Counted from the first letter of the stretch, positions 1 through 10,116 are shown. The stretch: 40,512 nucleotides of DNA from an uncultured Spiribacter sp. (GCA_913056145.1 CAJXMI010000009.1:1-40512), one strand, 5' to 3'. A program made the numbers and translations. Notes: generated by a model not told the origin, from the letters alone.

Positions 1-210
1 CTGTCCGACCCGGCGCTCGTGATCTCGGGCGAACCCTACCCCGGCGCCTCGCGGGCCGAGGCGATCCTCGACCACCCGCTGGTCGAGGCCTTGCAGGACC
101 GCGTCGAGGGCACGGTGATGCAGGACCGCGCGTGGATCTGCGGCACGCCGCATGTGCTCGGGGTGGTCGAGGAGCTCGCGGATCTGCGGACCCGGGTCGA
201 GGCGCGCTGA
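1..210 (+). CDS. C-terminal fragment of ABC transporter substrate-binding protein (iron-siderophore/cobalamin type, BtuF/FepB-like); 5' end outside window
   Basis: Frame 1 is open from base 1: LSDPALVISGEPYPGASRAEAILDHPLVEALQDRVEGTVMQDRAWICGTPHVLGVVEELADLRTRVEAR*, resembling the C-terminus of COG0614 proteins (hPal.al...v.d..W.CG.p.vl..ve.La). Confidence 0.6.
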   Translation: MSDPALVISGEPYPGASRAEAILDHPLVEALQDRVEGTVMQDRAWICGTPHVLGVVEELADLRTRVEAR

Positions 211-402
211 GCGGCGGGCCTCGCGCGGAGGCGCCGCCCACTGGCGGCGGCGCGCGCATGGCGATGCGGACACGGTGGGCGGACACGGCGGCCCGCGTGA
301 CGGGGCGGAGGCGTTCGGTCTGCGCCGTCACCGGGACGAGGCGCGACCGCCCCCTTCCGGTGACGCACGGGCCAGCGCACCGGAGGCACGCCGGCGAGCA
401 CT

Positions 403-434
403 GATCCGGCCACCCCGCGCGGGGCGGCCGGATC
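403..434 (-). terminator. Strong hairpin just downstream of proV, probable transcription terminator
   Basis: GATCCGGCC (403-411) pairs perfectly with GGCCGGATC (426-434), with an inner CCCC/GGGG stem (413-416/421-424); lies 4 bp past the proV stop. No clear U-tract. Confidence 0.55.
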
Positions 435-438
435 GGGA

Positions 439-1521
439 TCAGGCGCTCGCGCGGGTGCGCAGGCCGCTTTCGGAGGCGCCGGTGGGCACCAGCGCGCGCA
501 TCAGGTCGTCCATGTCGAGCACGCCGATCTGACGGCCCTCCTGCATGACGACGAAGCTCGACGAGGGCTCGCCGCCGGACTTGGCGATCACGTCCTCCAG
601 CGTCTCCTCCGGGCCGATCTCGCCCGTCGGCGTGCCGCGCCCCTCGCTCGGGCCGCGCATCACCGAGCGCACGCGCAGCACGCGCGCGCGGTTGATGTCG
701 GAGATGAAGTCCACGATGTAGTCGTCCGCCGGCTCCAGCAGGATCTTCTGCGGCTCGTCCTGCTGGACGACGTAGCCGTCCTTCAGGATCACCAGGTGAT
801 CGGCGAGCTTCAGCGCCTCGTCGAGGTCGTGGCTGATGAAGATCACCGTCTTGGCCAGCTCCTCCTGAAGCTCGAGAAGCAGGTCCTGCATGTCGGTGCG
901 GATCAGCGGGTCGAGCGCCGAGAAGGCCTCGTCCATGAGCATGATCGGCGCGTTCGACGCGAGCGCGCGGGCGAGGCCCACGCGCTGCTGCATCCCGCCC
1001 GAAAGCTGATGGGGATACTGATCCTCGCTGCCGCCGAGGCCGACGCGCGCGAGCCAGCGCTTGGCGTCGTCCTCGTAGTCGGCGCGTTGCTGGCCGCGCA
1101 CGGTCAGCGCCATCGCGGTGTTCTCGAGAACCGTGCGGTGCGGCAGCAGCGCGAAGTTCTGGAACACCATCGACATCTTGTTGCGCCGCAGTTCGCGCAG
1201 CTTCTCCTCGTCGTAGGCGAGGATATCCTCGCCGTCGACGCGCACCTCGCCCGCGGTGGGATCGATCAGGCGGTTGAGGTGGCGGATCAGCGTGGACTTG
1301 CCGGAGCCGGAGAGGCCCATCATCACGGTGATGTCGCCCTCCTTCACCTCTACGTTGATGTCGCTCAGGCCGAGGACGTGCTGATGGGTCTCCATCAGCT
1401 CCGCCTTGGTCACGCCCTCGTCGCGGACGAGCGGCAGCATCGCCTCCGGCTGCGCGCCGAAGATCTTGTAGAGATGCTTGATCTCGACCTTGGTGGTCTT
1501 GCTTTGGCGATCGTTTCGCAT
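439..1521 (-). CDS. proV: Glycine betaine/proline ABC transporter ATP-binding protein
   Basis: Walker [25 protein letters not shown] signature, Walker [15 protein letters not shown]-terminal CBS-like region; adjacent to proW and proX. Confidence 0.93.
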   Translation of the reverse strand: MRNDRQSKTTKVEIKHLYKIFGAQPEAMLPLVRDEGVTKAELMETHQHVLGLSDINVEVKEGDITVMMGLSGSGKSTLIRHLNRLIDPTAGEVRVDGEDILAYDEEKLRELRRNKMSMVFQNFALLPHRTVLENTAMALTVRGQQRADYEDDAKRWLARVGLGGSEDQYPHQLSGGMQQRVGLARALASNAPIMLMDEAFSALDPLIRTDMQDLLLELQEELAKTVIFISHDLDEALKLADHLVILKDGYVVQQDEPQKILLEPADDYIVDFISDINRARVLRVRSVMRGPSEGRGTPTGEIGPEETLEDVIAKSGGEPSSSFVVMQEGRQIGVLDMDDLMRALVPTGASESGLRTRASA

Positions 1522-1531
1522 GTCCGCCTCC

Positions 1532-2554
1532 TCAGGCCTTGTGCGTGGCGTTGATGCGCGCCAGCGACGCCTTGGTCGTCCGGTCGAGGATCACCGCGAG
1601 GATCACGATGCCGAGACCGGCCACCAGGCCGACGCCCAGCTCGAGGTTGCGGATGCCGCGCAGCACCAGCACGCCCAGACCGGGGGCCGAGACCAGCGAG
1701 GCGATCACCACCATGGCGAGGCTCATCATGATCGTCTGGTTGACGCCGGCCATGATGTTGGGCAGGGCAAGGGGGATCTGCACACCGTAGAGCTTCTGCC
1801 GATCGGTCATGCCAAACGCGTCGGCGGCCTCGATCACATCCTTGTCGACCAGCCGGATGCCGAGGTCGGTGAGACGGATCACGGGCACGATCGCGTAGAG
1901 AATGATGGCGATGCCGTAGAGTTTGGGCTCGGTGACCGAGAACAGGAAGATCAGCGGAATCAGATACACAAACGGTGGCAGTGTTTGCAGCATGTCAAGT
2001 ACGGGTATGACGCCCCGTTGCAGCCCGTCGCTGCGGGACATGGCGATGCCTATGGGCACACCCAGTAAGACGCAGATAAACGAGCAGACAAAGATGATCG
2101 CGAGCGTCTGCATGGCGTAGTCATAGTGATCGATAAAGGCCAGGAACAGGATCATGGCCGCTACCATGCCGACTAGCTTGAATGACTTGGAGGCAATGAA
2201 TACCACCGCCAGCAGGGCGGGGATCATGACCCACCAGGGCACGGTCTGGAACATTGACAGCGCGCCGCTCAAAAACCAGCTAAGCGGCTGGGTAATCGGG
2301 TCGAGGACCACTTTGAGTGTGTCCTTGGCGCCGAGGAAGCCATTCTCCAGACCGGTTGTCAGATTGCGGGTCTGGGCAATGGCTGGGCAGGCGTCGTGCA
2401 GGTTATCGAGCGAGGGGAAGGGGAACTCCCAGATGGACTGGCTCTCGCCACTGCGCTGGGCCAGCAGGTCTTGCATGCTCATGGTGCCGCCACCTGCTTC
2501 GCCGCACCAGCCGCGCAGCCCGAGGCCGTCAAAAATGAAATCGTAGGTCGCCAT
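1532..2554 (-). CDS. proW: Glycine betaine/proline ABC transporter permease
   Basis: Multi-TM protein with the EAADAFGMTDRQKLYGVQIPLALPNIMAGVNQ permease loop typical of ProW/OpuAB. Confidence 0.92.
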   Translation of the reverse strand: MATYDFIFDGLGLRGWCGEAGGGTMSMQDLLAQRSGESQSIWEFPFPSLDNLHDACPAIAQTRNLTTGLENGFLGAKDTLKVVLDPITQPLSWFLSGALSMFQTVPWWVMIPALLAVVFIASKSFKLVGMVAAMILFLAFIDHYDYAMQTLAIIFVCSFICVLLGVPIGIAMSRSDGLQRGVIPVLDMLQTLPPFVYLIPLIFLFSVTEPKLYGIAIILYAIVPVIRLTDLGIRLVDKDVIEAADAFGMTDRQKLYGVQIPLALPNIMAGVNQTIMMSLAMVVIASLVSAPGLGVLVLRGIRNLELGVGLVAGLGIVILAVILDRTTKASLARINATHKA

Positions 2555-2638
2555 TGCCCGGTCCTTTGTGGTTCAGGGTAGGGAAACGCCGGGGCGGACA
2601 ATGCCGCCCCGACGTTGGCCGCTTGGTGCCGAGGTTGC

Positions 2639-3601
2639 CTAGAAAAGGCCCTCGAGGTTGGCAGCGGCGTCTTCGCTCAGCCAGTTGGCCCACTGATCCT
2701 GGTTGTTCTGCAGGAAGTAGACAACGGCCTCGTCGATGCTGGCCTGGTTTTCCTGATGCCAGGCAAGCAGGGCACTCATCTGATCGTTGCCGAAGCTAAC
2801 GTTCTGGATGAGCTCAAAGGCCTCCGGCTCGCGCTCGGCGAAGTCGGTGGTGACCACGTTGAACACGTCGGCTGCCGGGAAGGACGAAACGCCTACCTGG
2901 TTGCACTCGGTGTCCTGGTTGCAGTCATGGACTTCCTTGTCATAGCCGCCGAGATCGACGTTGACAAAGTTGTACTTGCCAAGCGGTGCCGTCGGGCCCC
3001 AGTAGTAGCCGAAGTACGGCTCGCCGTTTTCGTAGGCCGAGGCCATGGCGCCTGCGAGCGTCTCGCCCGAGCCATGATGGAATACCTCGATGCCGTTGCC
3101 CTCGAGGTCGAGTGCTTCAGCCAGCGAGTCGCTTACGATGCGGCAGCCCCAGCCATCCGGGCAGCTGTGGAACATGCCACCCACGGCCTCGGGGTTGGCC
3201 AGAATGCCCTCGATGGTCGCGAGCTCCGGGTTCTCCTCGACCACATAGTCCGGCACCAGCCAATGCTCCGTGCCGCCATCGGAGAAGGAGTCGGAGGCCT
3301 TGACCACCTTGCCTTCTTCCTCGAGCTGGAAGTAGACCGGTGCGGAGTTGACCCACAGCTCCGGGACTACGTCGGGCTCGTTGTTCTCGGCGAGCGAGGT
3401 GATGGCCGTGGTGGTGGCCGACGGCACAACCGTGACGTCACAGCCATAGCCCTGCTCGAGCAGGAAGGCGGTCACGCCGGTGATGATGCCACCGGAGGTC
3501 CAGTTCATCTCTGCGACAGACACCTCGCCGCACTCGGCGTTGGCGGCCATCGGCAGCATGGCGCCCGTTAGGGCAAGTGCGTACAGGGAACGCTTCTTCA
3601 T
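2639..3601 (-). CDS. proX: Glycine betaine/proline ABC transporter substrate-binding protein
   Basis: Signal peptide MKKRSLYALALTGAMLPMAANA; OpuAC-like domain; operon with proW and proV. Confidence 0.88.
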   Translation of the reverse strand: MKKRSLYALALTGAMLPMAANAECGEVSVAEMNWTSGGIITGVTAFLLEQGYGCDVTVVPSATTTAITSLAENNEPDVVPELWVNSAPVYFQLEEEGKVVKASDSFSDGGTEHWLVPDYVVEENPELATIEGILANPEAVGGMFHSCPDGWGCRIVSDSLAEALDLEGNGIEVFHHGSGETLAGAMASAYENGEPYFGYYWGPTAPLGKYNFVNVDLGGYDKEVHDCNQDTECNQVGVSSFPAADVFNVVTTDFAEREPEAFELIQNVSFGNDQMSALLAWHQENQASIDEAVVYFLQNNQDQWANWLSEDAAANLEGLF

Positions 3602-3772
3602 GGTTAACTCCGTTTCTCTTTACGCTGTTACAGCGGTTGGTGATGGGCGGAGGAATCCATCGATACCCCATCCCGTCGGGTTACTGACCGTCGGGCCGGG
3701 ATCGATGTAGGAAAGGACAGGGTTGTAGCTGGTGGTCGCGACGACCAGATCTCCTGCTTCAATTTCGTTACA

Positions 3773-3801
3773 ACTATAGATCAACTTTTCTGATGTGCCA
3801 A
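3773..3801 (-). promoter_or_regulatory. Predicted sigma-70 promoter for proX
   Basis: Minus strand TTGGCA - 17 bp - TATAGT (-35 = complement of 3796-3801, -10 = complement of 3773-3778). Predicted start near 3766 leaves a leader of about 165 nt before the ATG at 3601. Confidence 0.6.
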
Positions 3802-3851
3802 ACATTTGACCGAGATCAATCCGCCGCGGGTGGTCAAACCACTGATCTGTA

Positions 3852-4754
3852 TCACAGCGCGCCCTGGGTCTCGGCCCGCAGACTGCGCCAGCGCTCCAGA
3901 CGCGCCGCGGTCAGACGCCCGCTTTCGATCGCCGCGTGGACTCCGCACTGCGGCTCCTGGTCATGTCGACAATTGCGGAACCGACAGTGCCCGGTTGCCT
4001 CCAGCACCTCGGGAAAGGCGCGGTCGACGTCATCCGGGGCCAGATGATCCAGGCGTAAGGTGCGCACGCCGGGCGAGTCGATAATGGCGAGGCCGTCGTC
4101 GCGCGCGAAAAGCCGCGTTTCCGTGGTGGTGTGCCGGCCCTGGCCGCTTGCTTGCGAAATGGCGCCGATGCGCAATTCAAGGGACGGGATCAGCCCTTGG
4201 GTGAGGGAGGATTTGCCGACGCCCGATTGGCCAACCAGTATTACCGTCTGGCCCTGCAGAGCGCGGGCCAGTGCCGCTACGCCGGCGCCCGTGCTGGCGC
4301 TGCCGGCATGCACCAGACCACCCAGCGCGCGGTGTTGTTGCATCAGATCGGCAAGGCAGGCCGGCGCTGCGTGGGGGTGCAGATCGGCCTTGTTGACCCA
4401 CAGACCCAGCGGGACCCCCATGGCGCCGGCAAGCACACGGTAGCGATCGCTCAAAAGCCCATCCGGGGCGGGCTCGGCCGCGACCACCAGGAGGATGTGA
4501 TCGATGTTGGCGGCCAGCGGACGGGGTTGACCGCGGAAATCGCCCCGCTCAATCACGTTCCGGCGCTCGAGGACGCGGATGATGGTGGCCGTTCCCCGAA
4601 GCCAGTCCCATTCGACATGATCGCCGCAGACGGGACGCCTCCCGCGCCGGTTCGGCAGCTGACAGCGCTCGAGCCGGCCCTCGGCGGCCGCAACAACGCA
4701 GTGGTTCCCGGTGCTCATTACCACCCGCGCGATCCGGGCCCCGCTCATGCGCAC
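3852..4754 (-). CDS. rsgA: Ribosome small subunit-dependent GTPase A
   Basis: Circularly permuted GTPase motifs ([22 protein letters not shown]) and C-terminal Cys/His zinc motif [16 protein letters not shown]; divergent from orn as in other gammaproteobacteria. Confidence 0.93.
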   Translation of the reverse strand: MRMSGARIARVVMSTGNHCVVAAAEGRLERCQLPNRRGRRPVCGDHVEWDWLRGTATIIRVLERRNVIERGDFRGQPRPLAANIDHILLVVAAEPAPDGLLSDRYRVLAGAMGVPLGLWVNKADLHPHAAPACLADLMQQHRALGGLVHAGSASTGAGVAALARALQGQTVILVGQSGVGKSSLTQGLIPSLELRIGAISQASGQGRHTTTETRLFARDDGLAIIDSPGVRTLRLDHLAPDDVDRAFPEVLEATGHCRFRNCRHDQEPQCGVHAAIESGRLTAARLERWRSLRAETQGAL

Positions 4755-4831
4755 AGCCCCGGGGCTGCCGCGGCGGGCAAGCGGCTCTGATAGACTGCAG
4801 GGCCTTTCATGACAGCAGACAAGGTGCGGGA

Positions 4832-5395
4832 ATGGGCTACTCGGCCAGCAATCTGATCTGGATCGATCTGGAGATGACGGGGCTCGATGTGGACCGCGAT
4901 CGCGTGATCGAGATCGCCACCATCGTGACCGATTCCGAACTCACTGTGCTTGCCGAGGGCCCGGTGCTGGCGATTCATCAGCCCGAGTCTGTGCTGGCGG
5001 CCATGGATAACTGGAACCAGACCCAGCACGGCGGCTCGGGGCTTATCGAGCGTGTTCGCGACAGCGACGTGGATGAGGCCGAGGCCCAGCGCCAGACCAT
5101 TGCCTTTCTGAGCGAATGGGTGCCGGCAGGTGTCTCGCCAATGTGTGGCAACAGCATCTGCCAGGACCGTCGCTTTCTGCATCGGGCGATGCCGCAGCTG
5201 CTGCGCTATTTCCACTACCGGCATGTCGATGTCAGCACCCTCAAGGAGCTGGCCCAGCGCTGGCTCCCGCGTGTGGCCGACTCGGTCAATAAGCACTCGT
5301 CGCATCTGGCGCTGGATGACATTCGCGATTCGATCAACGAGTTGCGGCACTACCGTGCCCACTTTCTCTGTGAGGCGGCACGCGGCAACGACTGA
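4832..5395 (+). CDS. orn: Oligoribonuclease (DEDDh exonuclease)
   Basis: [48 protein letters not shown]. Confidence 0.96.
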   Translation: MGYSASNLIWIDLEMTGLDVDRDRVIEIATIVTDSELTVLAEGPVLAIHQPESVLAAMDNWNQTQHGGSGLIERVRDSDVDEAEAQRQTIAFLSEWVPAGVSPMCGNSICQDRRFLHRAMPQLLRYFHYRHVDVSTLKELAQRWLPRVADSVNKHSSHLALDDIRDSINELRHYRAHFLCEAARGND

Positions 5396-5413
5396 ACGCG
5401 CCCGCATGGGGGC

Positions 5414-6262
5414 TCAATCGGCGCCTCCCGGGGCTGGTCCGGTCACAATCGGCGTCTCCGGGTCATTGCCCCAGTCCGACCACGACCCGTCGTAACCGCG
5501 CACCTGCGTAAAGCCAAGATACCGTAAGACCACATAGGTCAGTGCCGAGCGGTGATGGGTCTGGCAATGGGCGATGACCGTGTGCTCGGGGGTCACGCCC
5601 GCGTCTGCATACATCTGGCGCAGGGCATCCGGCGCATGCAGTCGGGCGGCATTGTCGGCATCAACGTTGCGCGTCCACTCCACGTTGACGGCGCCGGGAA
5701 TATGCCCGCCGCGGACGGCCCGGCGGTCATCACCGCGGTATTCGCCCGGGGAGCGCGCATCAACGATGAGCGTATTCGGATCATCCAGACTGGCCAGCAC
5801 CTCGTCACGATCGGCCCGGGCCCGCGTTATCCCCTCGCTAACGGGGTAGGGCGGCGTGTCCGCCGCGGGCATCGGGCCGGTCTGCAGGGGCAGTCCATCG
5901 GCATGCCAGGCAACAAGGCCACCATTGAGAAGCGACCAGTTGTCATGACCCAGACAATCGAGTGTCCAGAGCAAACGCGAGGCACGGCCATTGCCCGAGG
6001 CATCGCAGGCCACCACATGCGTCTCGGGGGTGATGCCGGCGCGCCCAAGCACCTGCGCCAGGTGGCCCGGTTCGGGCAACAGACCGCCGGCGGGCGGGCG
6101 CTGGCGGTTGAGGTCGGCATAATCAATACAGCCCGAGCCCGGGATGTGGGCACGGGCATGGCTCTCGGCGTCGCCGACAAAGACAACGCGAAGCCTGGCG
6201 TCATCCCGGTGGCGGGCCAGTTCAGCGGGCTCGATTACCCGTGGCAGACGGGACTCGTCCAT
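5414..6262 (-). CDS. rhdA: Thiosulfate sulfurtransferase, two-domain rhodanese, RhdA type
   Basis: Tandem rhodanese domains; catalytic loop HCQTHHRSALTY matches the CQTHHR loop of Azotobacter RhdA. Confidence 0.85.
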   Translation of the reverse strand: MDESRLPRVIEPAELARHRDDARLRVVFVGDAESHARAHIPGSGCIDYADLNRQRPPAGGLLPEPGHLAQVLGRAGITPETHVVACDASGNGRASRLLWTLDCLGHDNWSLLNGGLVAWHADGLPLQTGPMPAADTPPYPVSEGITRARADRDEVLASLDDPNTLIVDARSPGEYRGDDRRAVRGGHIPGAVNVEWTRNVDADNAARLHAPDALRQMYADAGVTPEHTVIAHCQTHHRSALTYVVLRYLGFTQVRGYDGSWSDWGNDPETPIVTGPAPGGAD

Positions 6263-6297
6263 GGATCATACTCCGGGGTGTTGCGCGCGGCCTGCGA

Positions 6298-7512
6298 TCA
6301 GGCCGCCCGGATCAACTCGAGCCAGTGCCGGACCGGCACATCGGAGGCCTCATCCAGATGGGTAAGGCAGCCGATGTTGGCGGTAGCGATCAGCTCGGGG
6401 GCACCCGTCGACAGGTTATCGAGTTTTTGGGTGCGCAGCTGTTCCGCGAGCTTGGGCTGCAGCACCGAGTAGGTGCCGGCCGAGCCACAGCAGATATGGG
6501 CATCCGGCACCGGCGTGAGCTCAAAGCCAATGCGCGCAAGCAGTTTATCCACCCGGCCATTCAGCTTCTGGGCATGTTGCAGGGTGCATGGGGTCTGGAA
6601 GGCAATGCGCTTTGGCGCGTTGGCGGCCGGTGCCAGCTGCTCGGCGTTTTGCTCGAGAAGCTCCACCGGGTCGACTGCCAGTTCGGTGACGCGCGCCGCC
6701 TTGTCGGCGTAGGCGGGGTCATCCGCCAGTAGATGCCCATAGTCCTTGACCTGGGCGCCGCAGCCGCTCGCGTTGACCACAATGGCCTCGGCCCCCGCCT
6801 CGATATGTGGCCACCAGGCATCGATATTGCCGCGAATCCGCGTTTTGGCCGCATCGGGCGCGCCCAGATGCTGATCGATGGCACCGCAGCAGGCCACCTC
6901 CTGTGTGCGCTTCACGCCAATACCCAGGCCATCCAGGATACGCGCTGTCTGCGGGTTGATCGGCGGCTCGAGCGCGGGCTGGACGCAGCCCTCGAGCATC
7001 AGCACGAAGCGCTGGTGGGCAGTGGCGGCGGGCCAGGCCGGTGCCTGGCGCCGGGGGCGGATCTTTTTGCGCAGCACCCCGGGCACCAGTGGGCGCGCCA
7101 GGCGTCCCATTCCGAGCAGGGTGGCGAACAGTCGCGGGCGGGGCAAAACGCTGCGCAGCGCGCCGCGGAGCCAGCGCTGCGTTGGCGGCCGGGGCACCTG
7201 ATCTTCGATGATTTCGCGGCCCAGATCGGCGAGGCGGCCATACTCCACCCCCGAGGGGCAGGTAGTCTCGCAGGCCCGGCAGGTGAGGCAGCGGTCAAGA
7301 TGCAGCTGCACGCTCTCGGTAGCGGCCTCGCCCTCAAGGACCTGCTTGATCTGGTAGATGCGACCGCGCGGGCTGTCCAGTTCATCGCCCAGCAGGCGAT
7401 AGGTGGGGCAATTGGCCAGACAGAAGCCGCAATGCGTGCATTTGCGCAGGATTGCATCGGCTTCCTGCCCGGCGGCGGTATCCTTGATGTAATCGGCCAG
7501 ATAGGTCTGCAT
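6298..7512 (-). CDS. glcF: Glycolate oxidase iron-sulfur subunit
   Basis: Two 4Fe-4S motifs (CTHCGFCLANCP, CLTCRACETTCPSG) and CCG-domain motifs; last gene of glcDEF. Confidence 0.94.
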   Translation of the reverse strand: MQTYLADYIKDTAAGQEADAILRKCTHCGFCLANCPTYRLLGDELDSPRGRIYQIKQVLEGEAATESVQLHLDRCLTCRACETTCPSGVEYGRLADLGREIIEDQVPRPPTQRWLRGALRSVLPRPRLFATLLGMGRLARPLVPGVLRKKIRPRRQAPAWPAATAHQRFVLMLEGCVQPALEPPINPQTARILDGLGIGVKRTQEVACCGAIDQHLGAPDAAKTRIRGNIDAWWPHIEAGAEAIVVNASGCGAQVKDYGHLLADDPAYADKAARVTELAVDPVELLEQNAEQLAPAANAPKRIAFQTPCTLQHAQKLNGRVDKLLARIGFELTPVPDAHICCGSAGTYSVLQPKLAEQLRTQKLDNLSTGAPELIATANIGCLTHLDEASDVPVRHWLELIRAA

Positions 7513-7514
7513 GC

Positions 7515-8597
7515 TCAGTGCTCCTCCAGCGCGGGGTAGAGACGGCCAGGGTTGAAGATGCCATCCGGGTCAAAGGCATCCTTGAGTCCCTGATAGAGGC
7601 GGGCCTTGACCGGGTCCAGTGGATGGAAGGCCCCCACGCCGGCTTGCCGGCCGTGAAACAACGTGGCGCTGCCCCCGGCGTTTGCAGCCGCCTCGCGCAG
7701 TTGCGCGGCATCCACCACGGCCCGCACCCAAATCTGCTGCCCCGCCCAGTCCACCAGCTGCGGCCCGGGAAAGCTTGCCGGATCAACTCCGGGTGGCAGG
7801 GACAGACGCCACAGCGGGGCATCGCCCTCTGCAAAGAACGGGTGGGTGTGATCACGGACCGATGTCCACAGCGCCGCTGCCGCATCGGCCGCCATGGCCT
7901 CTCCGCCGATGTCCTGCACGGCGTCCGAGACCGCCGAGTGGGTGCCCGAGAGCCGCACAATCATTCGCGTGCCGTCGTGGATGAGCGCACTGACGGGGCG
8001 GCCCGCGCGCAGCCAGGTTTCGCTGGCGGCGTAACACTCGCTCGCGGGGCGCTCCAGCACAAGCGTGGCGTCGGCCTGAGGCCGGGGCAGGACCTTGAGT
8101 GAGACTTCCAGGATCGCACCCAGAGTGCCGAGGGCGCCGGTATTAAGGCGCGAGGCGTCGTAGCCCGCCACGTTTTTCATGACCTCGCCACCAAACTGCA
8201 TCACCTCGGCGCGGCCGTTCAGCAGCTTAAGCCCCAGTACCATGTCGCGCACCGATCCGGCATAGGGCCGGCGCGGGCCGGACAAGCCAGCGGCGACGGC
8301 TCCGCCCACACTGCCCTTCCCGGCAAACTGCGGGGGCTCGAACGGCAACATCTGGCCCTTGTCGGCGAGGGCGGTCTCGACCTCGCCAAGTGGCGTGCCG
8401 GCGCGGGCCGTGAGGACCAGTTCGGTGGGTTCGTAGTTGGTAATGCCGGTATGGCCGCCCACTGCCAGGGGGGCGGCATCCACCGGATTGCCGTAGAACG
8501 CCTTGGAGTCGGTGCCGACGATGCGCAGTGACCGGGCCTCAGCGCGTGCACCCGCTACCTGTTCGCGAAGGGACTCGCTCAGATCCTGCGCGCTCAT
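7515..8597 (-). CDS. glcE: Glycolate oxidase FAD-binding subunit
   Basis: FAD_binding_4-type protein (GNPVDAAPLAVGGHTGITNYEPTELVLTARAGTPL); between glcD and glcF; start overlaps the glcD stop (TAATG). Confidence 0.93.
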   Translation of the reverse strand: MSAQDLSESLREQVAGARAEARSLRIVGTDSKAFYGNPVDAAPLAVGGHTGITNYEPTELVLTARAGTPLGEVETALADKGQMLPFEPPQFAGKGSVGGAVAAGLSGPRRPYAGSVRDMVLGLKLLNGRAEVMQFGGEVMKNVAGYDASRLNTGALGTLGAILEVSLKVLPRPQADATLVLERPASECYAASETWLRAGRPVSALIHDGTRMIVRLSGTHSAVSDAVQDIGGEAMAADAAAALWTSVRDHTHPFFAEGDAPLWRLSLPPGVDPASFPGPQLVDWAGQQIWVRAVVDAAQLREAAANAGGSATLFHGRQAGVGAFHPLDPVKARLYQGLKDAFDPDGIFNPGRLYPALEEH

Positions 8598-10096
8598 TAC
8601 AACCGCTCCAGCTCGGGATGCGGCAACTCGCCGTTGTGCACATGGAGATGGCCGAACTCGGCACAGCGATTCAGCGTGGGAATGGCCTTGCCGGGGTTGA
8701 GCAGCCCATCCGGGTCAAACGCGTATTTGATGGCATGAAACTGCTCGATCTCGGCGGTGGCAAACTGCACACACATTTCGTTGATTTTCTCGACGCCCAC
8801 GCCGTGCTCTCCGGTCACGGTGCCGCCTACCTCCACACACAGTTGCAGGATGCGGCTGCCCAGTCGCTCCGCGGCCTCCAGCTGACCGGGCTGATTGCCA
8901 TCGAACAGAATGAGTGGATGGAGGTTGCCGTCGCCGGCGTGGAAGACATTGACGGTCTCGAGCGATTCCTCGGCGCTCATTTCGCTAATGCGCCGCAGGA
9001 CCCGGGCGAGCTGTTTGCGCGGGATGGTGCCATCCATGCAGTAGTAATCGGGCGAGATTCGGCCCACAGCCGGGAAGGCGGCCTTGCGTCCGGCCCAGAA
9101 GCGCGCCTTTTCCTGATCATCGGCGGCCACCTGAATGCGGGTTGCGCCGTGCTCGCGCAGACAGGCCTGCACGGTTTCCATTTGATCGGCCACCTCGGCG
9201 GCGCTGCCGTCAAGCTCGCAGATCAGAATGGCCGCGGCCGCCGTGTCATAGCCGGCCTGGACAAAATCCTCGGCCGCCTGGATGGCGGCGCCATCCATCA
9301 TCTCGAGCCCGCCCGGGATGATGCCGCGGGCAATGATGCCGGCGACCGCATGCCCGCCGTGCTCGACATCGTCGAACGAGGCCATGAGTACCTGTTTGGT
9401 CAGCGGGTTGGGCAGTAGCCTGACGGTGACCTCAACGATAACGCCCAGCATGCCCTCCGAGCCGTGCATGAGCGCCAGCAGATCAAGCCCCGGGCTATCA
9501 AGGGCCTCGCTGCCAATCGTGGTCGCCTCGCCGTCCATGGTGATCATTCGCACCGCGAGGACATTGTGCACGGTCAGCCCGTATTTAAGGCAGTGCACGC
9601 CACCCGCATTCTCACCCACATTGCCGCCGATCGAGCAGGCAATCTGCGACGAGGGGTCGGGGGCGTAATAAAGCCCATGCTGTGCGGCCGCCTCCGAGAT
9701 GGCCAGGTTGCGCACCCCGGGCTGGACGCGGGCAATCCGCCGCTCGGGGTCGATGTGGCTAATGCGATTGAACTTGCCCATGGCAAGCAGGACGCCCTGG
9801 GGATGCGGCAGCGACCCCCCGGAGAGGCTGGTGCCGGAGCCGCGGGTGACCACGGGCACCCCGGCCTCGTGACACAGCCGCAGCACAGCCTGGACCTGCT
9901 CGATGGTCTCGGGCACGACGACAAGCAGCGGCAGCTGCTTGTACGCCGACAGGCCGTCGCATTCATAGGCGCGCCGACCCGCTTCATGCACGATCAGGCC
10001 CTCATCGGGCAGGATAGCGCGCAGTGCTGCGATCAGCGGATCGACGTCTACCTCGAAGCGCGTGTCTTCGGGGCGGAACAGGGCATGGGCAGGCAT
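8597..10096 (-). CDS. glcD: Glycolate oxidase FAD-linked subunit
   Basis: VTRGSGTSLSGGSLPHPQGVLLAMGKFNRI and C-terminal GTVTGEHGVGVEKI, typical of GlcD. Confidence 0.95.
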   Translation of the reverse strand: MPAHALFRPEDTRFEVDVDPLIAALRAILPDEGLIVHEAGRRAYECDGLSAYKQLPLLVVVPETIEQVQAVLRLCHEAGVPVVTRGSGTSLSGGSLPHPQGVLLAMGKFNRISHIDPERRIARVQPGVRNLAISEAAAQHGLYYAPDPSSQIACSIGGNVGENAGGVHCLKYGLTVHNVLAVRMITMDGEATTIGSEALDSPGLDLLALMHGSEGMLGVIVEVTVRLLPNPLTKQVLMASFDDVEHGGHAVAGIIARGIIPGGLEMMDGAAIQAAEDFVQAGYDTAAAAILICELDGSAAEVADQMETVQACLREHGATRIQVAADDQEKARFWAGRKAAFPAVGRISPDYYCMDGTIPRKQLARVLRRISEMSAEESLETVNVFHAGDGNLHPLILFDGNQPGQLEAAERLGSRILQLCVEVGGTVTGEHGVGVEKINEMCVQFATAEIEQFHAIKYAFDPDGLLNPGKAIPTLNRCAEFGHLHVHNGELPHPELERL

Positions 10097-10116
10097 GGTG
10101 ACTCCTCCTCACCTGA

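Noticed and set aside
3620-3805. 61-aa minus-strand ORF upstream of proX
   Set aside because: Overlaps the predicted sigma-70 promoter and leader; no convincing RBS. More likely untranslated.
3773-3805. Possible sigma-54 site (TTGGCACAT...) upstream of proX
   Set aside because: The -12 GC element is missing at the required 10-bp distance; a sigma-70 reading with a 17-bp spacer fits better.
4755-4831. rsgA/orn divergent gap as unusual synteny
   Set aside because: This divergent pair is common in gammaproteobacteria; no extra structure noticed.
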